Of a stretch of DNA of 64,000 bases, positions 11,111-23,065 are shown piece after piece. Made by a program: the position numbers and the translations under genes. Below the pieces are notes generated by a model. It did no database searches and was not told the DNA's origin. It worked only from the letters and a program-made list of their open reading frames with translations. Within the stretch, counting starts at the first letter, position 1. Each line of letters opens with the position of its first letter. Source of the DNA: Penium margaritaceum (Eukaryota > Streptophyta > Zygnematophyceae > Desmidiales > Peniaceae); assembly GCA_023375785.1 (NCBI GenBank), contig SZWC01006675.1, forward strand, positions 22,057 through 86,056, read 5' to 3'.

Positions 11111-11203
11111 ATATTCCTTAGTGTGATTGTTCTAGAAAACCGTGTTTCTGTTTGTTTCTCTCTTTTTCCTTTTCTTTTCCTTTTTGGTTTTTTTTTGTTT
11201 GGA
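11111..11203. other. Pyrimidine-rich stretch before the gap
   Basis: T/C-rich tract (dense from about 11157) running into the N block. It may be the purine-rich 5' leader of the LINE on the minus strand or simple repeat that blocked assembly. Confidence 0.4.
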
Positions 11204-11775
11204 NNNNNNNNNNNNNNNNNNNNNNNNNNNNNNNNNNNNNNNNNNNNNNNNNNNNNNNNNNNNNNNNNNNNNNNNNNNNNNNNNNNNNNNNNNNNNNNNN
11301 NNNNNNNNNNNNNNNNNNNNNNNNNNNNNNNNNNNNNNNNNNNNNNNNNNNNNNNNNNNNNNNNNNNNNNNNNNNNNNNNNNNNNNNNNNNNNNNNNNNN
11401 NNNNNNNNNNNNNNNNNNNNNNNNNNNNNNNNNNNNNNNNNNNNNNNNNNNNNNNNNNNNNNNNNNNNNNNNNNNNNNNNNNNNNNNNNNNNNNNNNNNN
11501 NNNNNNNNNNNNNNNNNNNNNNNNNNNNNNNNNNNNNNNNNNNNNNNNNNNNNNNNNNNNNNNNNNNNNNNNNNNNNNNNNNNNNNNNNNNNNNNNNNNN
11601 NNNNNNNNNNNNNNNNNNNNNNNNNNNNNNNNNNNNNNNNNNNNNNNNNNNNNNNNNNNNNNNNNNNNNNNNNNNNNNNNNNNNNNNNNNNNNNNNNNNN
11701 NNNNNNNNNNNNNNNNNNNNNNNNNNNNNNNNNNNNNNNNNNNNNNNNNNNNNNNNNNNNNNNNNNNNNNNNNNN
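11204..11775. other. Assembly gap, 572 N
   Basis: Unsequenced block. It separates the 5' end of the LINE from the 3' end of Copia-1, so the junction of the two elements, the 3' LTR of Copia-1 and the LINE start are not known. Any open frame drawn across it is meaningless. Confidence 0.99.

Positions 11776-11827
<52 letters not shown>
11776..11827. repeat. (GA)26 microsatellite
   Basis: An uninterrupted GA dinucleotide run of 52 bp adjoining the gap and abutting the RNase H end of Copia-1. The array probably continues into the gap. Confidence 0.95.
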
Positions 11828-11830
<3 letters not shown>

Positions 11831-14710
11831 TCCTGCTTGTGAATTGCTGAACTGACAGCACCTCCATTCAGCATACACACGAAGCCAGAGGTAGATTTTT
11901 TGTCGTCGATATTCCCTCCCCAATCAGTATCGGTGTAGCACATGAGACAAAGTGACGCGGATCCACCGATGCTTCCAAACTGGAGTCCCACATGCCGCAT
12001 CCCCTTAAGGTAGCGCATGATGCGCTTCACAGCCTGCCAGTGAAGTGGACCAGGATTGGCCACAAACCAGCTCACCTGCCCAACAAAATGGGCTATATCT
12101 GGTCGAGTGACGACCATGGCATACATTAGACTGCCCACTGTAGACTGATATGGAACATCCAGCATGCCAGTTTTCTCCGCTTCGTTGGATGGGGACATGG
12201 AAGAAGAGAGCTTGCAGTCTGAGATGATGGGTGTGCTGACAGGTTTACAATCTTTCATGTCGTATTGTTTGAGGATGGAGTCGATGTGTTTTGTCTGGTT
12301 CAGGCTGATGGTACCTGCTGCTCTATCACGCTTGATGGCGATTCCAAGGTAGAATTCAAGAGGACCCATGTCCTTCATCTCAAATCTGCTACTCAGCCAC
12401 CCCTTCATATCGTCTAGCAACCGCGTTGAAGAAGAGCATAGAATGAGGTCATCAATGTACAAGACGACCAACATGGTCCCTTTGTCGCTCTCATGTAAAT
12501 ACATGCTAGGGTCGTTCTGAGAGTGCATGAAGGACTCAGCCATGAATGTACTCATCTCCTGGTACCAGTGTCTTGGCGCTTGTTTTGGCCCATAGAGTGC
12601 CTTCACCAATCTGCACACCTTGCCCTCGGGAACATCAACCCCCTCTGGAACCTCCATCAACACCTCCTTGTCAAGTTTGCCATAACGAAAGGCTGTCTTG
12701 ACATCCATGTGGTGGATCTCCATGTTCTCGGCAACAGTAATGGCGAGCATTGACCGGATGGAGGCGAATGTCAAAATAGGAGTAAAGGTCTCATCGTACT
12801 TTGCGCCAGGCCATTGAGAGAATTCCTTTACGAACACCTGTGCCTTTTACTTGTCTATCTTGCCATCCTGTTTCCTTTTTACTTTCAGCACCCACTTGGA
12901 ACCCACAACATGAGCCCTGGCAGGTCTTTCCACCAGTACCCATGTCGCATTCTCCTCGATGGAGCTGAGTTCACTACGAATTGCTTCATCCCACTCCGCT
13001 TTTTCAGGCTGTGTGAGTGCCTTTGTGACAGACGTTGGCTCCTCTTGAACCATTAACGAATAGTTGAAGCCTGTCCATTCACCCCTATCTAACGTCGTAA
13101 TGCTGCCGAGGTTCTTTGAGGCATGAACGGCTCCTTGAACGTGCCGGCTATTGCTGTTGATGTGGAGGCTGGAGGTCTCCTTCATCATTGATGATAGGAG
13201 AGGAATCATCCTCATGGTGCGGAAGATCAGATAGGTCAGAATCAGAGTCTGATTCCTCTGAGACATCTTCATCAGCTCCTCTCCCTGTTGGAAAACCTAG
13301 CTCATGCCATTGTGCTGGTGCTTTGTCTCCCTCCTCAAGGACAGTGAGCCACTCTCCCTTTTTTGGAGTGTTCTCGAGTTCGAGAAGCTCTCCCTTACTC
13401 ATAGACCTTTTGTGGAAATCCACATCTTTTCTGCGGATGACCTTCTTGGCTCCTTGGTCCTGCACTCTATATACTTTGTGGGTGGTATCATAGCCGATGA
13501 AAATATACTTTCGTGCTCTTGTGTTGAGCTTTCCAGGGCCCTCACCGGCCTGGACCTTGGCAAAGCTGGTGCAACCGCAAACGAACACCTCGAGATGGAA
13601 GGCGTCCAGCTTCGTGCCTGACCATGCTTCTTGAGGCATCCTTAGCTCCTGTGTCTGCTTCTTCTTGCCTCTCCTTTGCATAGCTGCTATAGGTATGAGG
13701 TTCACAAGGTAGGTAGTCATATGTGTTGTTTCAGCCTAGAACGTAGGAGGTAGCTTGGCGTAAAAGAGCATACACCTCGTCATGCCTAGGAGGGTCTGGT
13801 TCATCCTGTCTGCTACGCCGTTGCTTTGAGGTGAGTAGGGAGTAGTTTTTTGGTGTCCAATGCCCTGTAACTTGAGCCATTCCCTGCAAGCTTTGTACTT
13901 TCCCCCATGGTCTGTCCTGAATTCCTTCACCTTCTTTCCACTCTGTCGCTCAACCATAGTGACAAAGGCCTACAGGTTCTCCTTCACCTCACTTTTCTTC
14001 TTGAGAAAGTATATCATGACTTTGCGGCTGTTGTCGTTGATGAATATGAGGAAGTATCTGTTGCCTCCATTCGACGGTATGCAAAAGGGACCACACACGT
14101 CAGAGTGGATGAGGTCAAGGGGTACGAGAGCACGCGTACCATTTTGCTTGAAGGGTTTCTTTTTTGCCTTGCCTTGAAGGCATGGCTCACTCAGCCTCAT
14201 CACCTAGCTCCATCCCATGCACTAGCTCCTGCTTTCTTACGAGCTCCAATGTGCGATGAGCCACGTACCCAAAGCGCCAGTGCCACAGGTTCTCAGAGGA
14301 TGTGCACAGGCTAGAATGAACAGCCCCGGTGGTTGCATTTGCTTGCGGTTTTTTTGCCAAATCTTCTGTTGCAAGTGCTTCCGCTGCTCCAACATGTCCT
14401 TCCTCATATGAATCTATATCACTGCTCTCCTCATCATCAGTCTCGACCAAAGATTCAGCTGTTCAAATTTTCGTTTTGGTCTCCAAGACGTAGAGTCGAT
14501 CAACATGAGGAACCTATGCGACGACCTTCTTGGTAGAGTTGGAGATGTTGATGTCCTTGGTAGGGACTATCACCAATTCCTTCTCTATGAAGACCACTGT
14601 CATGCCATGGTCAGTTATTGTAGAGACGGAGAGCATGTTGGCTGTGGAGGAGGGCAAGTAGACCACCCCCTCTAGCTTGAGGTCGGAATCTCCACCGTTG
14701 ACACCCATTG
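11828..14710 (-). pseudogene. Copia-1 pol region
   Basis: Parts from high to low coordinate: end of protease (YLPSSTANMLSVSTI, about 14650), Gag_pre-integrs (HWRFGYVAHRTLELV, about 14290), integrase core (HSDVCGPF near 14100; TDHGGKYK near 13900; YSPQSNGVADRMNQTLL near 13820), integrase C-terminal part with VFVCGCTSFA and KARKYIFIGYDTT near 13500, reverse transcriptase 13270-12400 with HHMDVKTAF and YIDDLILCSS, and RNase H about 12200-11830 with YTDTDWGGNIDDKKSTSGF. The order integrase before RT is diagnostic for copia. Confidence 0.88.
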
Positions 14711-14929
14711 TGACCAGCTTGTCACCAATCCCCTCAACTGCCTCAACCTTGCCGTTGGCTACTCTGAAGTTCTTGTTTCATGGAGTAAGAGAGATTAAGT
14801 CTCTCTTCTCATAAGCGGTGTGCTCGTTTGTGCCTGAGACAAGGGCATAGACTATGGTCTGAATATCGCCCTCCCTTTGTTGGAGGCACACTCAGCCATC
14901 AAGCTTGTGGGATCCTTCCCACCATTTCT

Positions 14930-15930
14930 CCCTCACCATTCATCCCCATCTCCTCCACGGCACTCTCGAGACCAGTGTCCAGCCTTACCACAGTTATGGC
15001 AGTTTCTCTGACGCTTTGCACCCCTTCCACTGTGGCTAGTGGTGTTGTTTCCCTTGTACCCAAAGGAGGAGGTATTATGGAAGGTGCCGCTGCTCCATGA
15101 GGCAAAGGCAGCCATGTTTGCTTCACTGCTGCTACGACGCATGGCTTCATTCCGTACAAACTCAGAGATAGTGGTGTAAGAAACTTGATCTTCAGCCCAC
15201 CCTTCAATCAGTGTTATCATAGGGCCCCAGCTTTCCGGCACCGTCATCAGAAAAATCATGGCCTGCATATCGGATTTCAGGTCCCACCCCATGTTGGTGG
15301 CTTGTTGCAAGAGCGTCTTAAACTTCTACACAAATATAAAGACATCTTCCCCTTCACCAAGCCTCATGCTGATGAGGTTTTATAGAATGAAGAGACAGTT
15401 GGCAAATGAGGAGGACTGAAACACCTTGCCAAGTTTGGCATATGCCGCGGCTGCCACTGTACAACCGCTGATGTGTGAAAGGACTGAGAGTTGTATGGAG
15501 GACACAAGAATGGCGAGAGCCTTCTTGTTAAGCTTGACCCATGCCACAAGGTCAGCACCCTTTTCCTTTGGTGCTAGGATAGTTCCGTCAAATTATCCTA
15601 GCAGATCTCTGTCATCCATGATGATCTCAAACTGCCACTTCCAGAGTGCAAACCCCTCTCCATCAAACTTGAGGATGGGCGAATGATTCCCTGTTCCCCT
15701 GTCCCTGCCATTCCTACAACTACAACTACTACAGCTACTACACCTGTTGTTGATACCGATGTACCTGTGATTGAGGCCGTTGTAGGCTGTTGGTAAGAAG
15801 AGGCAATTGCTTCCCCTACTCACGTTGGCTGTTGCAAGCAGATGTAGGCTGATGTAGGCAGATGCCAGCTCCCAAGGCGGAAAGGTGTAGATATGTTGCA
15901 TTCCTCTCCTACTGATATTGACCTACAAAC
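14930..15930 (-). pseudogene. Copia-1 gag region
   Basis: The N-terminal part carries FDGEGFALWKWQFEIIMDD, the start typical of copia Gag proteins (UBN2-type). The C-terminal part carries the CCHC zinc knuckle CHNCGKAGHWSREC near 14990-14945, which binds RNA. The region encodes the particle-forming protein of the element and is broken. Confidence 0.8.
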
Positions 15931-16011
15931 AGAGAATTTGGATGAGAGCAAAGGCGCTCTCACTTCTTGTGACTTAGTGGTTGCGTGCGTGAAACTTCTC
16001 TAACCAGAGGC

Positions 16012-16026
16012 GTGGGCCCATAACCC
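16012..16026 (-). other. Primer binding site of Copia-1 (initiator tRNA-Met anticodon arm)
   Basis: The plus strand reads GTGGGCCCATAACCC, identical to the anticodon arm of eukaryotic initiator tRNA-Met; the element strand is its complement. It lies two bases inside the 5' LTR, where minus-strand synthesis is primed. Confidence 0.7.
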
Positions 16027-16028
16027 TT

Positions 16029-16366
16029 TGTTAGCTACTGAGCCAACCACCTCTCATTGAGAAGCCGCGACACCAAAAAGCTCACAAAAGGTCTTCACAC
16101 CTTCTTCCTTTATGGACATGTGTCTTGCACCCCAAGTTTAATCAAGCATACACTTCACCTTGAAGATTACTAAGGGATTAGCATTACATCTAAAAAAGAG
16201 TTCAAGTCGTCAATACGCAAGAGAGCATCAAGCAAGGGTTAATTGATCAGCGTACAAGACAAGTCCTTGTATAGCTGTCTGTCGAGTCTTAGAACTCAAA
16301 AGCACATTCCTGGAATGTGGCTTGAACCAACCACATCACCAATAGACTTGGACTGTGGGCTTAACA
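16029..16366 (-). repeat. Putative 5' LTR of Copia-1
   Basis: The stretch starts TGTTA and ends TTAACA on the plus strand, so both ends obey the TG...CA rule, and it lies two bases from the primer site exactly as the LTRs of Copia-2 and Copia-5 do. A second LTR to compare with is missing, so the outer border is a guess. Confidence 0.4.
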
Positions 16367-16465
16367 CATAAGCATCCTAGTGTCAAGGTGACAGACCAAC
16401 CATGTAGCGTCCAAGAAGCTACGGACTGTCTTTCTTGGAATCTTCCATAGCAAAGAAGATGTGCA

Positions 16466-16545
16466 TGGGGCCAGGATCAAACTCATGACTCTCACTTGGC
16501 CAAATCAACAAAATGGCCAAGGTAACCAGTCACCCACATGGTGTA
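16466..16545 (-). repeat. tRNA-like stretch, possible SINE head
   Basis: On the minus strand the stretch has GTGACTGGTTACCTTGG, resembling an RNA polymerase III A box, and about 45 bases later GAGTTTGATCC, matching 9 of 11 positions of the B box consensus. That spacing and order suit a tRNA-derived SINE or tRNA relic. A full cloverleaf is not seen and no second copy is present in the window. Confidence 0.35.
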
Positions 16546-17005
16546 CTCATAGGTCATATCTCACATGAGACAGAGCATAGTTGATTCACACTACAACGGA
16601 TCCAAGGATCATACCTCCACAAGGGGCACAATATTCCTGATCCGTCCTACAACACTGAACAAGGGGAAAAAACATTCAACATGTCCATCTCAGCCATAAT
16701 GTCTGGTTGTTGACACAGATCATCCACTAAATTTGTTTTTCTAGGTCAATACCCTACTGCCAGATAAATTCGTTACTAAATAATTATTTTTTAAACGAAT
16801 TTAAGTATTTGTGTGCGCGAGCAATATGTTTTTGGCTTTTTTGTGTGCGATTTATTATTTCTCTGTGATCCAGTTCGACTTCTGGACCATAACGAATTCT
16901 AAAGTGCACTTCATCGCTTCGCGAAGGTTGCTGTCGAGGACGTTTTCGCCCGAGAATTGAAGATTTGAAGTGCGAAGTTGTTCGGGATCTGAACACCCTC
17001 CACGA

Positions 17006-17085
17006 AATTAGTGTGCAGGTTTGACCAATTTCGTTGTATTAGTGTGCAAACCCGAAAATATTTTGCATAACGAAATTAGTGTGCA
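17006..17085. repeat. Short spaced repeat ATTAGTGTGCA
   Basis: Three copies of ATTAGTGTGCA, two preceded by CGAA, lie about 30-36 bp apart in AT-rich sequence. The origin is unknown; it may be a decayed tandem repeat. Confidence 0.45.
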
Positions 17086-17685
17086 CCTTGAAAAATATTT
17101 TAAACAACGAATTCATTTGGCACTAGGGTACTCGGTGTTGTATTGAAATAGGAACTCAATTCAGCAAGTTCTGTTGTTAACTAGATGCACTTGTGTCTTG
17201 ATGCAGATGACACATCATCCGCATTCCAGGTAACATCGTCACCTCTTGAATGATTGAACTACTGCCAATATTTATGTCTTGTGTACCACATGGTTCAGCT
17301 TATGCTCGCACACCGTACTCCCACCTGTATTCAGATATTCATTTGCAACGTTTTTTCTTTTTTTTTTTCTTTTCTTGTTTTGGTTTCAAGCAACCCGGAT
17401 CAAATTTCCATGTGATTGCTCTAAGGGCTAATAATTTTATGTGTTCCCAGAATTCATACATATTCAGGACTATGGGTCAAATGTGAATGTTCACACCCCC
17501 AACCCGAGTTAAAAAAACCAGAATTAAGCAATCAAGGGATGTTACACTGGCATCTCCCCTTTTTCAAGCTTCATGCGAGCATGAGGTGATCTTGCTTGTT
17601 TTCAAAACTTGTCTTAGAAGGAATACCTACACACTGGCTACAAGGGGAGAACCTAATTATGCAACAGGTCCGAGCCCAAGGGTAG

Positions 17686-18637
17686 TGTCAAGGAATAATC
17701 TGCGGGATGCGGTCCCAAAGTTTGTCTGATCGTCTCTTGGTGCTCTACGTCTTCTGTTTTTCGGCGAATCTGAGACTGAGCGTGAGATTTCTCGTGGCCT
17801 CACGCTATGTGAGCGGGAATTTAAAGACAGTCAGTTTGAGAAGGGAATAACGGCATATTGCATTCGTTTTTTAACATGGACATATCACAACATTTATAGG
17901 GCTAGTGATGAGCTTTCTAAAGCACCAAACCGCATGCAGTCTGGCCAAGCGCAGTTCAAGTTACGCTTGCCGAAGTGCAGGTCTCACCCACCACAGAAGC
18001 CTGACGCCGCCACACGCCGTGGCACCTTCCTTCACGTGCGAAGCGCCTTTCCCAAGACGCAGATCCCATTGCACGTGGTGTAGGAATCCCCTGCACTGTT
18101 TCCACACACCTCCCCCACTTTTGGTTCAAGATTGGTGATGGGGTGTGACGAGGTTCGAAACCTGTTCGCGGACCTGCAGTCAGAATTTTGACGGTCCCCG
18201 AGTAACAACACGTACTACTGAGTTTCGGACGCCGAGCCAGAATTTTGGCCGTCCCTCAGTAACAAACTGCAGGACAGGATCCGGTGGATTATCCACCGGA
18301 TGCCTCGGCAGACCTTCCGGAGCAAAATCTCCAGATGGTACTTTTGTTACTCGGTCCGGTCGATTATCCACCGGATTTCAAGTCGTAGCCGGCTCCCAGA
18401 GCCGCTGCGCACACCCCAACTTTGGAAGGCCATATCCCCCTTGATAATTGTCCGATTCCGGCAAAACAATTTCCGCCGGATTCAGCGACTTGTCAGCTTT
18501 ACGGGGAAATAATCCATTTCAGGATCCAAGCAATCCTTGAGTTTCCAGATCCGCCGGCGCAGAGTTTCCTCATGTTGGCAGCTCGTCGGCGCCTCCCGGT
18601 GCCGCACTTGGGCATGAGGAGGGGCAACCTTTCATCA
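17686..18637 (-). repeat. Copia-2 3' LTR
   Basis: Starts TGTCA and ends TCATCA on the plus strand, closely matching the LTRs at 23066, 33623 and 38983. It contains a TATAAA on the element strand (bases 17893-17898) and a perfect 10-bp hairpin at 18279-18301. A purine tract on the element strand (about 18638-18657) adjoins it. Confidence 0.93.
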
Positions 18638-18680
18638 TTCTCCCCCTTGCACCTGCCATGCCCGCTGCTCCTGCTTGCTC

Positions 18681-21600
18681 TTACTCATCTTCCACTGAGC
18701 ACTCCAGCCCATCATAGTTGGTCATCCCATGTCCGGCCACGCTCATCGCATGTGGGTCCACGGGTTGTGCTTTGGTCAAACAATCCGCAAGCATGTTATG
18801 CGTGGTGCAGTGCTGCAGCACCACCTGCCCCTTCTGGACCATGTCCCATGCGTAGTGATAGCGCACGTCAATGTGCTTCGTCCTCCTGTCTTGCGTCGGA
18901 TTGTAGGTCAGCAAAATGCAGCCGGTGTTGTCCTCTTACACCACCGTTGGCTCCTGTTGCGGCACACCCAGCTCCCCTAGCAATCTGCGGTGTCACACTG
19001 TCTCCTTGACCACCTCGACCAGCGTAAAGCACTCAGTTTCCACTGTGGAGGTGGCGACGCAGTCCTGCTTCCTGCTGCCCCACGAGATCGCTGCACCAGC
19101 GAGGAAGAACACGTTGCCGGTTGTGGACTTCCGCTTGTCCACATCCCCAGCGTAGTCTGCATCCGTGTAGCAGACCAGACGCAAAGGGTCTACCCACCCT
19201 TTGCCGTCAAATCTCAGGCGCGTGTGCTGCGTCGCCTGCAGGTAGCGGAGGATGCGCTGACCCCCTGCCAGTGTAGTGGTTCTGGATCAGCCACGTACCT
19301 GCTCACTTGGCCCACTGCATAGGCCAGGTCTGGTCGAGTCGCCACCATAGCGTACATGAGGCTGCCCACTGCCGATTGGTAGGGCACCATTGCCATATCC
19401 TCCCGCTCTTCTTTTGTTTGTGGCGCCATTGTCGCACTCAGTTCACAGGTCGTGGAGACCGGACTGCAGACTGATTTTTAGTCCTCCATGTCGTACCGCT
19501 TCAGCATCTCGGCCAGGTATTTGGCCTGCCCTAGCTCTAGCGTGCGCGCCCTCCGGTTCCACGTAATTCTCATCCTGAGGTAGAACTCAAGCTCCCCCAT
19601 GTCCGACATCTGGAACCTGCTGCTCAGCTGCTCTTTCAGCTGTTGTAGGCTCGGCAGGTTAGAGGTGCACAAGATCTGATTGTCCACGTAGAGTGCGACG
19701 ATCTGATGGAGCTTCTTGTTATGCCGCACGTACACACTGTGATCCGCCTCATAGCGCTTGAACCCAAGTTGTGCCATGAAGCTGTCCATCTGTTGGTACC
19801 AGCACCGGGGTGATTGTTTTTGCTCGTATAAGGACTTCCGCAGCTTGCACACCTTGCCCTCCGGCGCCTCCACCCCCTCCAGCACCTCCATGTATATTTG
19901 TTTGTCAATGATGCCATTGAGGAAGGCTGTTTTTACGTCCATCTGGTGGAGCTCCATGTCCTTTGCGGCCGCCACCGCAAGGATCGCCCGGATGCTTGTG
20001 AACTTGGTGACGGGGGCAAACGTCTCGTCGTAGTGCTTCCCCTTACGCTGTTCGTACCCCTTCACCATGAGCTGCACCTTGTACTTGTCAACCACACCTT
20101 CTTTCGTGAACTTGGTCTTGAAGACCCACTTGGAGCCGACGCCCTTGGCGTCTTTCAGCCTGTCAACCAGCTGCCACATGTCGTTTTCAGAAATGGACGC
20201 CAACTCCGACTTGATGGCGGCATCTCATTGCTTCCCCTTGGGCTGCGCAAGTGCCTCTTGCATAGTCATTGGCTTCGTTGATGCAGCTAGCATGCACTGC
20301 GTCATGCTGATCCATCGAACAGTGCTTGTGTCGAAACGCTTCCCTGCTCTCTGCTGCCTCCCGCTACAGCACGGCGGTTTTGGTGGCGTCTCGCCACTCT
20401 GCTGCGATCCTTCCGACTCTGCTCACTCCGGTGAATCCTTGACCGGACGGCTCCCCGAGGATTCCTCCCGCTCCGGTGAACCATCAACCGGACGGGCGGC
20501 ACGTCCGGAGGATTTTTCTCTGACGCCCAACGCGAACTCCGTCGGGAGTGCACGCTTTGGCACCCGCGGTGCCTCCTTCGACGGATCATTCCACCGGATC
20601 TCCAGCACGACTGCATCATCGTCGGAGTCCTCCGCGTCGGTTGCTGCACCCACTACACCACCACACTCCGATGCCGCATCATCGACCTCCACGTCCGCCG
20701 GCTCCTCCTCGTAGCCGAGGAGCTGGAACCACTCCCCTTGTTTTGGAGTGTTCTCGACATTCATGTCGTTGCTACTGCTGCTGAAGCTCTGCTGCTCGTC
20801 GAGCTCAACGTCACGGCTGCGGATGATCTCTTGCGTGCGCGGGTCCCAGAGCCGGTATGCCTTTTGTACGCTCTCGTAGCCAAGGAACAAGCACGGCTTT
20901 GCACGCGGTTCCAGCTTGCTCTCGCATCATTGTGCCGCCTACACCATCGCGTGCGCCTTGCATCCGAATACCTTCAGGTGCGCCACGTTTGGCTTGCATC
21001 CACTCCAAACCTCCTGCGGCATCTTCCAGCCGCCCTTATCCTTCAGCACCGCTGTTGGGGTGAGGTTGATGGTGTAGCTCGCTGTACGCATAGCCTCCAC
21101 CCAGAACCCTCGCAGCAACCCCACATCCACAAGCATGGTCCGCACCATGTTGAGCAGCGTCTGGTTTGCCCACTCCGCCACTCCGTTGGACTGTGGCAAG
21201 CACGGCATAGTGGGTTCCCACTTGATACCCTGCTGCTTCATCCACCCGCTGCAGTCCACACACTCTCCGCCATTGTCGCTGCGTAGCGCTCTGACCTTCC
21301 GGCCAGTCTTCCTCTCCACCGCTGCGACGTACTCCTTCAGCTGGTCCAGGACCTTGCCTTTTCCGCTTCATGAAGTACACGTACTGCTTTCTGCTGCACT
21401 CGTCAATAAAGGTGACGAAGTATATCAAGCTGCTGTTTGACGGCGTTTTGAATGGTTCGCACACATCGCTGTGCACGACCTCTAGCAGTTTCTTTTTGCG
21501 AGCCTCGTTCTCATTGAACGCCTTGTGCTATGCCTTGCACAAGGTGCAAGGCTCACACGTTTTGTGCGCTGCTGCATCTGCTACCACGTCTGTTGCACCG

Positions 21601-22100
21601 TTGATGAAGAGGCCGTGCACCATGTCGCGCTTTGCCATCTCCTTAACGGTTGCGGGAGCCGAATGCCCCAACCGTCGGTGCCAGAGCTCCAGATCAGCGC
21701 TTCCTCTCTTGGCCATGTTGATGACGCGCTTCTGTAAATCTGCTACGTCGGATGCCGCGGGGACCACCTTGGTCTCCACGATGTAGATACCGCCCCCACG
21801 CTTTCCCTTTAGCACAACTTCACCGTCGCCGTCAATGCGCACCATTGCGCCTTTCTTGTGAGAGAGCACCTCACACCCCTTGTCTGTCAAGCGGCTGACA
21901 CTCAGGATGTCAGCCAGGCCGGGGACATGCTACACATTACGAATTGTAGACTTCTCCGTCTTACTGCCCACCACGACTTTCACCTCCACGTCGCCTAAGC
22001 CGGCCGGCGGCTCGAATTTTTCGTTCATGACCACCATTGACTTGGACTTCTCGTAGGTGACAAATCCCACCTTCTCGACTTGGGTGTGCTCTTCGGCCCC
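18681..22100 (-). pseudogene. Copia-2 pol region
   Basis: From high to low coordinate: protease and linker about 22100-21870; Gag_pre-integrs with LELWHRRLGHSAPAT near 21690; integrase about 21480-20800 with YFVTFIDECSRK, RALRSDNGGECVDC and LPQSNGVAEWANQTLL; reverse transcriptase about 20200-19480 with LHQMDVKTAFLNG and ALYVDN; RNase H about 19430-18720 with CYTDADYAGDVDKRKSTTGN and DRRTKHIDVRYHY. The order is that of Ty1/copia. Confidence 0.88.
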
Positions 22101-23045
22101 AGAATCTAGGCACCGCCTGTTGGCCTTCTTGAGGAAGTGAATCTTGTTGCCGTTGAGGAGTGAACTGCACTTACTGTTTTTGCCGCCAGTCTTTGCCTCC
22201 TCCGGGCACTCACGGGTCTAATGGTCCTCCTTGCTACAGTTGCCACACACACCTTTCTTGGCGCCCTTCTTGCCACCGCCCTTTCCGCCGCTTCCTCTGT
22301 CCCCGCTTCGGCCATCACGAGTTTTGGTGACGAGGGCCAATGAGGAAGACGAGGACTCCCCACAGCTTCGACGCTGTACCTCGTTACAGATGTCCTCTGC
22401 GACCGCGCCATAGGTGAGCTTGTCCTCCAACCATCCTCCAAAAACGGTGATGAGTGGACCCCAACTTTCAGGTAGGGTCATGAGGAGAGCCATCGCCTAC
22501 AGTTGCGTGTCGATCTTCCACCCCACGTCGTTGCAATGTGAGGTGAGCGACTTGATCTGCTGCATGGCGGAGATGACATCATCTCCCTCTTCGATTCTCA
22601 CCGTGAGGAGTCGCTTCATTACAACGATTTTGTTCGTGAGTGACTTGGATTGGTGGATGGCGCAAAGCTTTTGCCAAGCTTCGGTTGCCAGCTTGCAGCC
22701 TTGGAAGTAGCCTCACTACCACTCGGTTGTCCCGGACACCAGGAGCATCAGCGCCTCCGTGTTCTTCTTTTCGAAGGCCTGTTTTTCCGTGTCCGGAGCC
22801 GTCGCCTTTGCGAGCACCTCCTTTCCCAACATGACGTCCAGCAGCCCCTTATGCATGAGGTGCAGCTCAAAGTGCCACCTCCCATAGCCCAAAGTCTGGA
22901 CCGCCGCATACTTCTGGATGGGCTACGTCTCCTTCTACGCCAGTTGCGCAGCTTCTACTCTGACGGGTTCTCAGAACTTCACGGTGACGTCCAAGATGAC
23001 GATCCCATGCGCTGCGGAAGACGTGGATGATTGGAGGCTATCAGA
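22100..23045 (-). pseudogene. Copia-2 gag region
   Basis: Coding remnants include LMTLPESWGPLITVFGGW, a pattern seen in all gag regions of this family here, and a zinc-knuckle start GVCGNCSKEDH near 22230. The region would encode the particle protein. It is broken in several places. Confidence 0.75.
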
Positions 23046-23048
23046 ACT

Positions 23049-23063
23049 GTGGGCCCATAACCC
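23049..23063 (-). other. Primer binding site of Copia-2 (initiator tRNA-Met anticodon arm)
   Basis: Plus strand GTGGGCCCATAACCC, two bases from the LTR at 23066. It equals the anticodon arm of initiator tRNA-Met, so its complement on the element strand could pair with that tRNA internally rather than at its 3' end. Confidence 0.75.
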
Positions 23064-23065
23064 TT

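Larger units (their letters stand above)
11828..16366 (-). mobile_element. Copia-1: Ty1/copia element (broken, 3' end in gap)
   Basis: Read on the minus strand the order is gag, protease, Gag_pre-integrs, integrase, reverse transcriptase, RNase H, which defines Ty1/copia (Pseudoviridae). The primer site at 16012-16026 sits two bases from a TGTTA/TAACA-bounded stretch (16029-16366) that I read as a short 5' LTR. The 3' LTR is not visible because the RNase H end runs into the GA repeat and the gap. Roughly eight to ten breaks are seen, so it is an old copy. It shares the primer site type with Copia-2, -4 and -5 but its proteins differ clearly from theirs. Confidence 0.85.
16367..17680. other. 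Unassigned stretch between Copia-1 and Copia-2
   Basis: No coding sequence is recognised. It includes one tRNA-like stretch (about 16466-16545) and an AT-rich part with three copies of a short ATTAGTGTGCA-type motif (17006-17085). The rest shows nothing I can name. Confidence 0.4.

Noticed and set aside
10915-12837. Very long open frame across the N block
   Set aside because: The middle is unknown sequence; it would fuse the LINE and Copia-1 and has no meaning.
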